Assembly: GCF_026343125.1 (NCBI RefSeq)
Contig: NZ_JAPEMB010000001.1
Coordinates: 4,221,501 to 4,285,500, forward strand
DNA: 64,000 nucleotides
From: Streptomyces sp. NBC_00094
GTDB taxonomy: Bacteria; Actinomycetota; Actinomycetes; Streptomycetales; Streptomycetaceae
Direction: 5' to 3'
Positions within the stretch are counted from its first letter, which is position 1. Every line of letters starts with the position of its first letter. The notes beneath the pieces were generated by a model. It saw nothing but the letters and a program-made list of their open reading frames with translations. It had not been told where the DNA came from and searched no databases. Shown here in pieces: positions 16,860-23,704 of the stretch. The position numbers and the translations under genes are program-made.

Positions 16860-17024
16860 TTAGTTGATGAGTTCGGTCATGAACTCGCCGACACCCTGGG
16901 CGGCGCTGGAAATGCCCTCGAACCCTACCTGCACGAGATCGGCCGCCCGGTCAGGGGAGGTGATGATCGTGTAGGCCACAAAGACCATGACCGCGTACAA
17001 CGCGACCTTCTTCGCCTGCACCAC
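16860..17024 (-). CDS. Small single-pass membrane protein (54 aa)
   Basis: Short gene with start GTG GTG at 17024/17021 and a GGAGGGCGGAG stretch upstream. The product begins MVQAKKVALYAVMVFVAYT, a basic N terminus followed by one hydrophobic helix. A soluble amphipathic tail follows (DRAADLVQVGFEGISSAAQGVGEF), ending in TELIN. No family is assigned; the size and layout resemble small pilin-like or membrane-adaptor peptides. Its stop codon lies within 4 bases of the proposed right end of the TnpB element. Confidence 0.7.
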   Translation of the reverse strand: MVQAKKVALYAVMVFVAYTIITSPDRAADLVQVGFEGISSAAQGVGEFMTELIN

Positions 17025-17079
17025 TGCTCCGCCCTCCCCAGTCCCCCGCCGTACGACCGCGCCACTCTAACCGAGGCTT

Positions 17080-17360
17080 TATGGACCAAGGACCCGGCGA
17101 TCGGGGTCTTTCGCCGCCCCCCGGAAGGGTGACGGGCGAGCAGTATGGATGTCGAGCCCGGAGGATCTGGCAGGAATCCGAAGGGCTTCTGGAACCGGCC
17201 CGCACTGCGGGGTCCGCGCCGTGAGCTTCCCCCCTGACTGCGGCGCAGGACTTGCAGGTCCGGTTCTCATCGGGGGGAACGGCTTGTCCCCCCGATGCCG
17301 TTCCCCCCGTCCTACGGAGAAGGCCCCGGTCCACGCCTCGAGCGCGGACCGGGGCCTTCT
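17080..17360 (+). ncRNA. C-rich structured RNA candidate (6C-like) with terminator
   Basis: Gene-free, highly structured stretch with three runs of six C (17229, 17287 and 17303 areas). One C-run sits in the loop of a hairpin closed by GCGCCG/CGGCGC. Two further hairpins compete: CATCGGGGGG with CCCCCCGATG, or GGGGGGAACGGC with GCCGTTCCCCCC. A 15-bp terminator ends the unit. The C6 loops recall the actinobacterial 6C RNA, but I cannot confirm the family. Boundaries and strand (+) are inferred from the terminator. Confidence 0.5.
17318..17360 (+). terminator. Terminator of the C-rich RNA
   Basis: A perfect 15-bp stem (17318-17332 / 17346-17360) has a 13-nt loop. It lies at the end of the C-rich region and 216 bp before the subtilase start. 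Confidence 0.85.
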
Positions 17361-17576
17361 GCGTGCCCCTTGCTCCGCACCCCTTGCTCCGCACCCCTGA
17401 CCTCGTGCCGGGCACCCCTGAGTCGGATCGCGCGAGGTCCGTCGCGGAACCGCCCGGTTCTACGCTGCGGCCGTCCGTTTCGAAGACCGCCCAGGCGCGG
17501 GGCAGACGACTTTCGCCGACATGCCGTCAGTTCGCTCCTGACCCGCGAGGGCCACTCGACTCGATGGAGCACCCTG

Positions 17577-19988
17577 ATGAGACCCGCATGGGTTCTGGCC
17601 GCGGCCGTGTCGGCTGCCCTGCTGTTCAGCGCGATACCCGCGCACAGCGCCGCCCCCCTGTCCGACGACCTCACCCCCACCGCCGACGGCCCGGTTCCCT
17701 CGGCCCTCTTCGATCAGGCGGCCACCGCCGGCACCGTCCGCGTCAACGTCGTCACGGACCTGCGCACCGACCTGGCCGCCGCCTCCGACGCGGGTTCGAC
17801 CGTCGTCTCGTACGACACCCTGCCGATGGTCACGCTCAAGGTCGACACCGCGGGCCTCCAGGAGCTCAACGCCCAACCCGGCGTCGTCAGCGTCGCCGAG
17901 GACGTCCCCGTCCCGCCCTCTCTGAACGAGTCGACCGTCAAGATCGGCAGCGACAGGACGGCCGCCGCCGGGAAGACCGGAGCCGGGACCGCCATCGCGA
18001 TCCTCGACACCGGCGTCGCCACCCACCACCCCTTCTTCGGAGGCCGCGTCACCACCGAGGCCTGCTTCTCGGTCAACGACGAGGCGTACGGCGCCACGAG
18101 CCTCTGCCCCAACGGCACCGGCTTCCAGGAGGGCACCGGCAGCGCCGACGCGGACGCGGGCCTGTGCGCCACCCTGGGCTCCGCCTGCTCCCACGGCACC
18201 CACGTCGCGGGCATAGCCGCCGGCGACGGCACCGGCATCACCGGAGCGCCCGCCCGTGGCGTCGCGCCGGGCGCCGACATCATCGCCCTCCAGGTGTTCT
18301 CGTACATCGACTCCGAGGCGTACTGCGGCGCCGGAAGATCCCCCTGCGTCCTCAGCTTCACGAGCTCGCAGATCAAGGCCCTGGAGAAGGTCCAGTCCCT
18401 GAAGCAGGCGGGTGTCGACGTCGTCGCCGCCAACATGAGCCTCGGCGGCAGACCCGTCGCCACCGCCTGCACCGGCGACCCCCGCCTGCCGGTCATCGAC
18501 AGTCTGCTCGCCGCGGGTGTCGCCACCGTCGCCGCGGCCGGAAACGACGGCAACACCGGAGCGGTCTCCGCTCCCGGCTGCGTCCCCTCCGCCATCGCCG
18601 TCGGCTCCACCACCGACGACGACCAGCTGTCCAGCTTCTCCAACCGGGGTCCGCTGCTCGACCTCCTCGCCCCCGGCACCGGCATCGTCTCCTCGGTGCC
18701 CGGTGGCACGTACGTGGGCAAGAACGGCACCTCCATGGCCGCCCCGCACGTCGCCGGCGCCTTCGCCGTCCTCCGACAGACCTTCCCCACCAAGACGATC
18801 GCCGAGCTCGAAGCGCTCCTGAAGACCACCGGCGCGCCCATCGCCTACACCGGCGCCACCACGCCCCGTATCGACGTCAACGCCGCCGTGGGCGGCGGCA
18901 CCGGCACACCCAAGCCGGAGGACCCGCCGGCCGGCAAGCCCCTGGCCCACCGCTTCGACAACGACGTGCCGGTGGCCATCCCCGACAGCCCGGGCACGAA
19001 CGTCCCCGGCACCCCCGCCCACTCCCCGATCGTGGTCACCGGACACCCGGAGGGCGCACCGAGCGACCTCTTCGTCAAGGTCGCCTACGCCCACGCCTGG
19101 ATCGGCGACGTCCGCCTCGAACTCGTCTCCCCGACGGGCAAGACGTACCTGCTCAAGAGCGCGAACCTGAACACCGGCGGCACCACCTACTCCGGCACCT
19201 TCACCGTCGACGCCACCGGGCAGCCCTCCGACGGTGAGTGGCGTGTGCGTGCCACCGACATCGACGACGGCTCCACCGGAAGCCTCAACACCTGGTCGCT
19301 GACGTTCCCCACCCCGTTCAAGAGCAGCACGGTCAAGACGATCCCCGACACGGGCTCCGTCACCTCGGACATCGCCGTCTCGGGCATCACCGGCAACGCC
19401 TCCGGCCCCTTGCAGGTGTACGCCGACCTCACCCACGGCAAGATCGGCGACCTGTCCCTGACCCTGACCAGCCCCGACAGCAGGACCTTCACCCTCAAGC
19501 CCTACGGCTCCGAGGCCGGCGGCACGCTGAAGACCACGTACGGCATCGACGCCACCGCCGCGACGGCCTCCGGCACCTGGACCCTGAAGGTCACCGATGC
19601 GACCGGCGGCTCCACCGGACAGCTCAACGGCTGGTCGCTCACGTTCCCGTCCTACGAGAACCAGACGGTCAAGCAGATCCCCGACGTCAACTACGAGGAG
19701 ATCTGGACCAGGACCGCCGCCCTGACCGGCAACGGCTCGGCCCGCACGCAGGTCTACGCCCACATCGAGCACGCCAACCTCGCCAACCTCAAGATCGACC
19801 TGGTCACCCCGAACGGCACGCTGCTGCCGCTCAAGGGCTCCGGTTCGCCCCAGGGGCCGGGCGTGATCAAGAAGACGTACCTCGTCGACACCAGCGCCCA
19901 TCCGGCCAACGGCACATGGAAACTCCGCGTCGACGACGTCATGTCCGGCAACACGGGCACCATCCACACCTTCGTCCTGAGGTTCTGA
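17577..19988 (+). CDS. Secreted S8 subtilisin-like protease with three P domains
   Basis: Extracellular serine protease of 803 aa. A signal peptide (MRPAWVLAAAVSAALLFSAI, cleavage near AHSA) and a short pro-region precede the S8 domain. The catalytic triad is D144 (AILDTGV), H206 (HGTHVAG) and S386 (NGTSMAAPH). After the catalytic domain come three consecutive proprotein-convertase P (HomoB) beta-sandwich domains, each ending in a WSLTFP- or FVLRF-like strand. ATG 17577 has GGAG eight bases upstream. One P domain is the norm, so three suggests tandem duplication. It probably degrades extracellular protein. Confidence 0.9.
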   Translation: MRPAWVLAAAVSAALLFSAIPAHSAAPLSDDLTPTADGPVPSALFDQAATAGTVRVNVVTDLRTDLAAASDAGSTVVSYDTLPMVTLKVDTAGLQELNAQPGVVSVAEDVPVPPSLNESTVKIGSDRTAAAGKTGAGTAIAILDTGVATHHPFFGGRVTTEACFSVNDEAYGATSLCPNGTGFQEGTGSADADAGLCATLGSACSHGTHVAGIAAGDGTGITGAPARGVAPGADIIALQVFSYIDSEAYCGAGRSPCVLSFTSSQIKALEKVQSLKQAGVDVVAANMSLGGRPVATACTGDPRLPVIDSLLAAGVATVAAAGNDGNTGAVSAPGCVPSAIAVGSTTDDDQLSSFSNRGPLLDLLAPGTGIVSSVPGGTYVGKNGTSMAAPHVAGAFAVLRQTFPTKTIAELEALLKTTGAPIAYTGATTPRIDVNAAVGGGTGTPKPEDPPAGKPLAHRFDNDVPVAIPDSPGTNVPGTPAHSPIVVTGHPEGAPSDLFVKVAYAHAWIGDVRLELVSPTGKTYLLKSANLNTGGTTYSGTFTVDATGQPSDGEWRVRATDIDDGSTGSLNTWSLTFPTPFKSSTVKTIPDTGSVTSDIAVSGITGNASGPLQVYADLTHGKIGDLSLTLTSPDSRTFTLKPYGSEAGGTLKTTYGIDATAATASGTWTLKVTDATGGSTGQLNGWSLTFPSYENQTVKQIPDVNYEEIWTRTAALTGNGSARTQVYAHIEHANLANLKIDLVTPNGTLLPLKGSGSPQGPGVIKKTYLVDTSAHPANGTWKLRVDDVMSGNTGTIHTFVLRF

Positions 19989-20012
19989 CGGACCGTTCCC
20001 CGGGCATGCAAA

Positions 20013-20050
20013 ACGCCCCTCCGATCAGGTTTCCCTGATCGGAGGGGCGT
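20013..20050. terminator. Terminator between subtilase and tRNA-Ser
   Basis: A perfect 17-bp stem (20013-20029 / 20034-20050) with a TTTC loop serves the subtilase on the plus strand and the convergent tRNA on the minus strand. Confidence 0.9.
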
Positions 20051-20056
20051 CATCAG

Positions 20057-20141
20057 CGGTAGCGGAGGGATTTGAACCCTCGGTGACTTGCGCCACACTC
20101 GCTTTCGAGGCGAGCTCCTTCGGCCGCTCGGACACGCTACC
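20057..20141 (-). tRNA. tRNA-Ser (anticodon CGA)
   Basis: An 85-nt type II tRNA read on the minus strand. It has a GGTAGCG/CGCTACC acceptor stem with G discriminator, an anticodon arm CTCGC-CTCGAAA-GCGAG with anticodon CGA, a long variable arm and GGTTCAAATCC in the T arm. CCA is not encoded. It decodes UCG serine codons. Confidence 0.95.
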
Positions 20142-20219
20142 GAGAGAGAGCTTAGCCGAAACTGGCGCTGCGATGAAATCCGTATCGACGCGCAGGTCGG
20201 ACGGGGGCCGGGACGGGCC

Positions 20220-20792
20220 TCAGCGGGTGCGGAAGAAGGCCGTCAGCTGCGCCGCGCACTCCTCGCCGAGCACGCCGTGGATGACCTCGGGACGGTGGTT
20301 CAGCCGACGGTCCCGTACGAGGTCCCAGAGCGAGCCCGCCGCGCCCGCCTTCTCGTCGAGCGCGCCGAACACCACCCGCTCGACCCGCGACTGGACGAGG
20401 GCGCCCGCGCACATCACGCACGGCTCCAGGGTGACGACGAGCGTGCAGCCCGTCAGGCGCCACTCCCCGGTCGCCAGGGCCGCCCGCCGCAGGGCGAGGA
20501 CCTCGGCGTGCGCGGTCGGGTCGCCGACCGCCTCCCGCTCGTTGTGCGCGCGGGCGAGGACCGTGCCGTCGGGGCCGAGCACGACCGCGCCCACCGGTAC
20601 GTCACCGGCGGGCGCGGCCGCGTCGGCCTCGGCGATGGCGATCCGCATGGCGTCCCGCCAGGGGTCCCGTACGGGGTCGGTGCCGGAGTTCCGCACGGGG
20701 GCGGTCCCGGGGTCGGGGGCGGAGGCGCTCCCGCCCCCGGGGTCGAGGTCGGTCCCGGGCTCGGGGACGGGGTCGGGTACAGCGTGTGCCAC
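20220..20792 (-). CDS. tadA: tRNA-specific adenosine(34) deaminase
   Basis: Zinc-dependent deaminase that converts wobble adenosine 34 to inosine in tRNA-Arg(ACG), 190 aa. The catalytic motifs are HAE (H95, E97) and PCxxC (C125, C128), with VPVGAVV before them. Residues 1-45 are a Pro/Gly/Asp-rich extension unlike the compact E. coli enzyme; a start nearer residue 49 is possible. GTG 20792 overlaps the preceding stop by one base, supporting coupling with the partner gene. Confidence 0.93.
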   Translation of the reverse strand: MAHAVPDPVPEPGTDLDPGGGSASAPDPGTAPVRNSGTDPVRDPWRDAMRIAIAEADAAAPAGDVPVGAVVLGPDGTVLARAHNEREAVGDPTAHAEVLALRRAALATGEWRLTGCTLVVTLEPCVMCAGALVQSRVERVVFGALDEKAGAAGSLWDLVRDRRLNHRPEVIHGVLGEECAAQLTAFFRTR

Positions 20793-21343
20793 TAGCGGAC
20801 GGCCTCCAGGACCTCCGCGGCGCCCAGGGCGTCCGCGATCACCGCGAGTGCGTCGCTGTCGAGCGCCCGGAGCTCGCGCTCCGAGAGGCCGAGGTCCGCG
20901 AGGACCAGGACGTCGCCGACAGGGGCGGACGGTACGGCCTCGGCGGCCGCGCCGGTCGGTTCGTCGTCCTCGTCGGCGTCGTCGGCGAGCGGTTCCCCGT
21001 CCTCCGTACCGTCGAGGTCCAGCGACTCCAGCTCGTCGAGCTCGGCGTCGAGGTCGTCGCCGAGGATCTCCCGGGTGAGGATCTCCCCGTACGAGGAACG
21101 GGCGGCGGCGGCGCCATCCGAGACGTAGATCCGAGGGTCTTCCTCACCCTCGATCCGGACGATCCCGAACCACGCGTCCTCCTGCTCGATGTAGACGATC
21201 ACCGTGTCGTCGTCCGAGGCCTCACGGGCGAGCTCGGCCAGATCCGACAGGGTCTCCACGTCGTCGAGCTCCGTGTCGCTCGCTTCCCACCCGTCTTCGG
21301 TGCGCGCGAGCAGTGCGGCGAAGTACACCTGACTCTCTCCCAC
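20792..21343 (-). CDS. tRNA adenosine deaminase-associated protein
   Basis: Acidic protein of 183 aa encoded directly upstream of tadA, with touching start and stop. An N-terminal alpha/beta part (VYFAALLARTEDGWEASD ... TVIVYIEQEDAWFGIVRI) is followed by a very acidic Asp/Glu linker (~105-130). A C-terminal helical segment follows (VLVLADLGLSERELRALD). This family is found next to actinobacterial tadA and named for that position only. GTG 21343 is the start. Confidence 0.8.
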   Translation of the reverse strand: MGESQVYFAALLARTEDGWEASDTELDDVETLSDLAELAREASDDDTVIVYIEQEDAWFGIVRIEGEEDPRIYVSDGAAAARSSYGEILTREILGDDLDAELDELESLDLDGTEDGEPLADDADEDDEPTGAAAEAVPSAPVGDVLVLADLGLSERELRALDSDALAVIADALGAAEVLEAVR

Positions 21344-21567
21344 TGATCAGAGGTGTGACGTTCCGGCGGCGCGCTTCCGGTGCCCCGCCCAATCGGCATC
21401 GTGACAGAAACAGGGCGCTCAGGAGAGGTCTTCGGCTCTTGAGTCGTGCATCAGTCTGAGCGACACCGCCATCGGGCGGGCGTGCGACCCCGGCGCACAC
21501 AGGGGGCGCACACACGGCCTCGTACGGGCTCCGCGCGGGTCCCCGCCGCCGGCCGGCGCGGGCCGCC

Positions 21568-21777
21568 TCACCAGCGGAAGGTCCGCATGCGCATGGCCTG
21601 GCGCATCCGGGCGGCCCGGGCGCGCCGCGGCTGCACGCGCTCGCGCAGCGCCTTGGCCTCGTTCAGCTCGCGGAGGAACTGGGCACGGCGCCTTCGGCGC
21701 TGCGCGTCGGTCTCCGGTGCCGGTCGGTCGGCCGCCCCCTCGGCGGCTTCGTCGGCCGGTTCTTCCAGGTCGGGCAT
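21568..21777 (-). CDS. Small basic hypothetical protein
   Basis: Protein of ~69 aa from ATG 21777 (82 aa if GTG 21816 is used). An acidic N terminus (MPDLEEPADEAAEG) is followed by a strongly basic, Arg-rich helix (AQRRRRRAQFLRELNEAKALRERV, then PRRARAARMRQAMRMRTFRW). The charge pattern suggests a nucleic-acid-binding or coiled-coil peptide. It is divergent from upp across ~90 bp. No family is recognised, and it could be spurious, although the amino acid pattern is not that of a shadow frame. Confidence 0.5.
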   Translation of the reverse strand: MPDLEEPADEAAEGAADRPAPETDAQRRRRRAQFLRELNEAKALRERVQPRRARAARMRQAMRMRTFRW

Positions 21778-21869
21778 CGGCCACACCACCCCATCGCTGG
21801 GTCCCTGTGCCCCCACCTTCCCTCAGCGGTGTGGGTCGACGCCAGTGCGCGGCGGGCTACTGTTGAGTC

Positions 21870-22505
21870 ATGCGTCTCCACGTCGTCGACCACCCTCTGG
21901 TCGCCCACAAGCTCACCACCCTGCGCGACAAGCGCACGGACTCCGCGACCTTCCGCCGTCTCTCCGACGAGCTGGTCACCCTGCTCGCCTACGAGGCGAC
22001 CAGGGACGTGCGGACCGAGCAGGTCGACATCGAGACCCCCGTCACGCCGACGACCGGTGTGAAGCTCTCGTACCCGCGTCCGCTGGTGGTCCCGATCCTG
22101 CGCGCCGGGCTCGGCATGCTCGACGGAATGGTCCGCCTGCTCCCGACGGCCGAGGTCGGCTTCCTGGGCATGATCCGCAACGAGGAGACGCTGGAGGCGT
22201 CGACCTACGCCACGCGGATGCCGGAGGACCTCTCGGGCCGCCAGGTGTACGTCCTGGACCCGATGCTGGCGACCGGCGGCACGCTGGTCGCGGCGATCCG
22301 GGAGCTGATCCGGCGCGGCGCCGACGACGTGACCGCGGTCGTGCTCCTCGCCGCCCCGGAGGGCGTCGAGGTCATGGAGCGCGAGCTTGCGGGCACCCCG
22401 GTGACCGTCGTGACCGCCTCGGTCGACGAGCGTCTCAACGAGAACGGCTACATCGTCCCGGGCCTGGGCGACGCGGGTGACCGCATGTACGGCTCCGCCG
22501 AATAA
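21870..22505 (+). CDS. upp: Uracil phosphoribosyltransferase
   Basis: Pyrimidine salvage enzyme making UMP from uracil and PRPP, 211 aa, full length for the family. It shows the substrate loop PILRAGLGMLDG, the PRPP-binding motif DPMLATGGT near residue 130 and the C-terminal uracil-binding region NENGYIVPGLGDAGDR. It is monocistronic. Its last codons lie within a 26-bp unit that is then repeated downstream. Confidence 0.97.
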   Translation: MRLHVVDHPLVAHKLTTLRDKRTDSATFRRLSDELVTLLAYEATRDVRTEQVDIETPVTPTTGVKLSYPRPLVVPILRAGLGMLDGMVRLLPTAEVGFLGMIRNEETLEASTYATRMPEDLSGRQVYVLDPMLATGGTLVAAIRELIRRGADDVTAVVLLAAPEGVEVMERELAGTPVTVVTASVDERLNENGYIVPGLGDAGDRMYGSAE

Positions 22506-22557
22506 CAGCAGGGGTCGGCTCCGCCGAATAACAGCAGGCGTCGGCTCCGCCGAGTAG
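22491..22557. repeat. 26-bp tandem repeat duplicating the upp stop region
   Basis: The unit ggctccgccgaataacagca plus ggg/gcgtc occurs at 22491-22516 and 22517-22542, with a partial third copy from 22543. The first copy contains the last codons and TAA of upp, so two further stop-region copies lie untranslated downstream. Confidence 0.9.
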
Positions 22558-22564
22558 TAGCCCC

Positions 22565-23194
22565 TCAGCACTTTCCGGTCGGTACGGGCGCGGGCTTGGT
22601 CAGGGCGACCAGGGCCGCGTCCGCCGTCGTCTTCGGGGACAGCGTCTTGAACGCGTTCCCGATGATCAGGTCCACGTCCGCCGTGCCCCGGGTGTCCGTC
22701 TTGGTCGTGGCGCCCGTGAGCTGGGTGCCGAGGACCGGGAAGGCGCCCTTGGTGGCCGTGGGCGCGCCGAGCAGCAGCCCCGCGCCGGGGACCTTCTTGT
22801 CGAAGGCGGCGGGGGCGTTCCCCACCTTGCCGATCTTGAAGCCGCGCTTCTTGAGCTCGTCCGCGGTCGTCTTCGCGAGACCGCTGCGCGGGGTCGCGTT
22901 GTAGACGTTGACCGTGATCTGTCCGGGCTTCGGGAGGGCGGCGGCAGGCGGGGTCGTCGCCTTGGCGACGGGCTTGCAGTCGGCCTGCTTCCCGGCCGTC
23001 GTCTTCGTGCCCTCGTCGCCCGAGAAGACGTCGACGAGCTGGAGTGTCCCCCAGCCGGCGGCGCCGAGCACGACCACGGCGGCCGCGGCCGCGAGGACGA
23101 TCCTGCGCCTGCGGTGGGGGCGGCGCATGCGCGGGTAGACATCCCCCGTGATGCGGTACTTTCCGCCCATGCCGGGGGGAGTGAGCATGCTCAT
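22565..23194 (-). CDS. Membrane-anchored LytR_C-domain protein
   Basis: Protein of 209 aa. A basic cytoplasmic head (MRRPHRRRR) precedes one TM helix (~31-50, IVLAAAAAVVVLGAAGWGTL). An extracytoplasmic LytR C-terminal domain (~90-200) begins ITVNVYNATPRSGLAKTTADELKKRGF. This domain accompanies LytR-CpsA-Psr enzymes that ligate glycopolymers to peptidoglycan, but the LCP catalytic domain itself is missing, so an accessory envelope role is likely. C209 ends the chain. Alternative starts are at ATG 23188. Confidence 0.82.
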   Translation of the reverse strand: MSMLTPPGMGGKYRITGDVYPRMRRPHRRRRIVLAAAAAVVVLGAAGWGTLQLVDVFSGDEGTKTTAGKQADCKPVAKATTPPAAALPKPGQITVNVYNATPRSGLAKTTADELKKRGFKIGKVGNAPAAFDKKVPGAGLLLGAPTATKGAFPVLGTQLTGATTKTDTRGTADVDLIIGNAFKTLSPKTTADAALVALTKPAPVPTGKC

Positions 23195-23310
23195 GAACGC
23201 AGCGTAATGCCGCCCGTCGGCGATGCCTACTTGATGATCATGTGATCGCGTCCGGATGGGGGCGAACTGACCCCGAAAGGGTCAGCGGTGTTCCGCCGGG
23301 TGGGGCCCGC

Positions 23311-23607
23311 TCAGTCCATTTCGAGGACGCGGGCGTGCAGCACCTGGCGCTGCTGGAGTGCCGCGCGGACGGCGCGGTGCAGTCCGTCCTCGAGGTAGAG
23401 ATCGCCGCGCCACTTCACGACGTGCGCGAAGAGGTCGCCGTAGAAGGTGGAGTCCTCGGCGAGCAGCGTCTCCAGGTCCAGCTGGCCCTTGGTGGTGACC
23501 AGCTGATCGAGGCGGACCGGGCGCGGCGCGACGTCCGCCCACTGCCGGGTGCTTTCCCGGCCGTGGTCGGGATACGGCTTTCCGTTTCCGATGCGCTTGA
23601 AGATCAC
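23311..23607 (-). CDS. Small ParB-like-fold protein
   Basis: Protein of 98 aa. The second half (VRLDQLVTTKGQLDLETLL ... GDLYLEDGLHRAVRAALQ ... VLHARVLE) follows the ParB/Srx N-terminal pattern, with DGLHR in place of the canonical DGHHR/GERR motif. There is no ParB HTH. Some actinobacterial homologues may carry an antitoxin label, but I see no toxin partner. It is divergent from the HerA-like gene over 97 bp. Function is unknown. Confidence 0.6.
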   Translation of the reverse strand: MIFKRIGNGKPYPDHGRESTRQWADVAPRPVRLDQLVTTKGQLDLETLLAEDSTFYGDLFAHVVKWRGDLYLEDGLHRAVRAALQQRQVLHARVLEMD

Positions 23608-23704
23608 ACGGAAAGCCTACCGGGCAAGCGGCTCCCGGCGCAGCCACGCCAGGGCAGTGGGATGCTGGTGCGAACCGTGACAGAACCGACATTGGGGTGT
23701 CGTC

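Noticed and set aside
21344..21567. Gene in the 220-bp gap upstream of the tadA partner
   Set aside because: Frames there are short, Arg-rich and lack ribosome binding sites; the region most likely holds promoters only.
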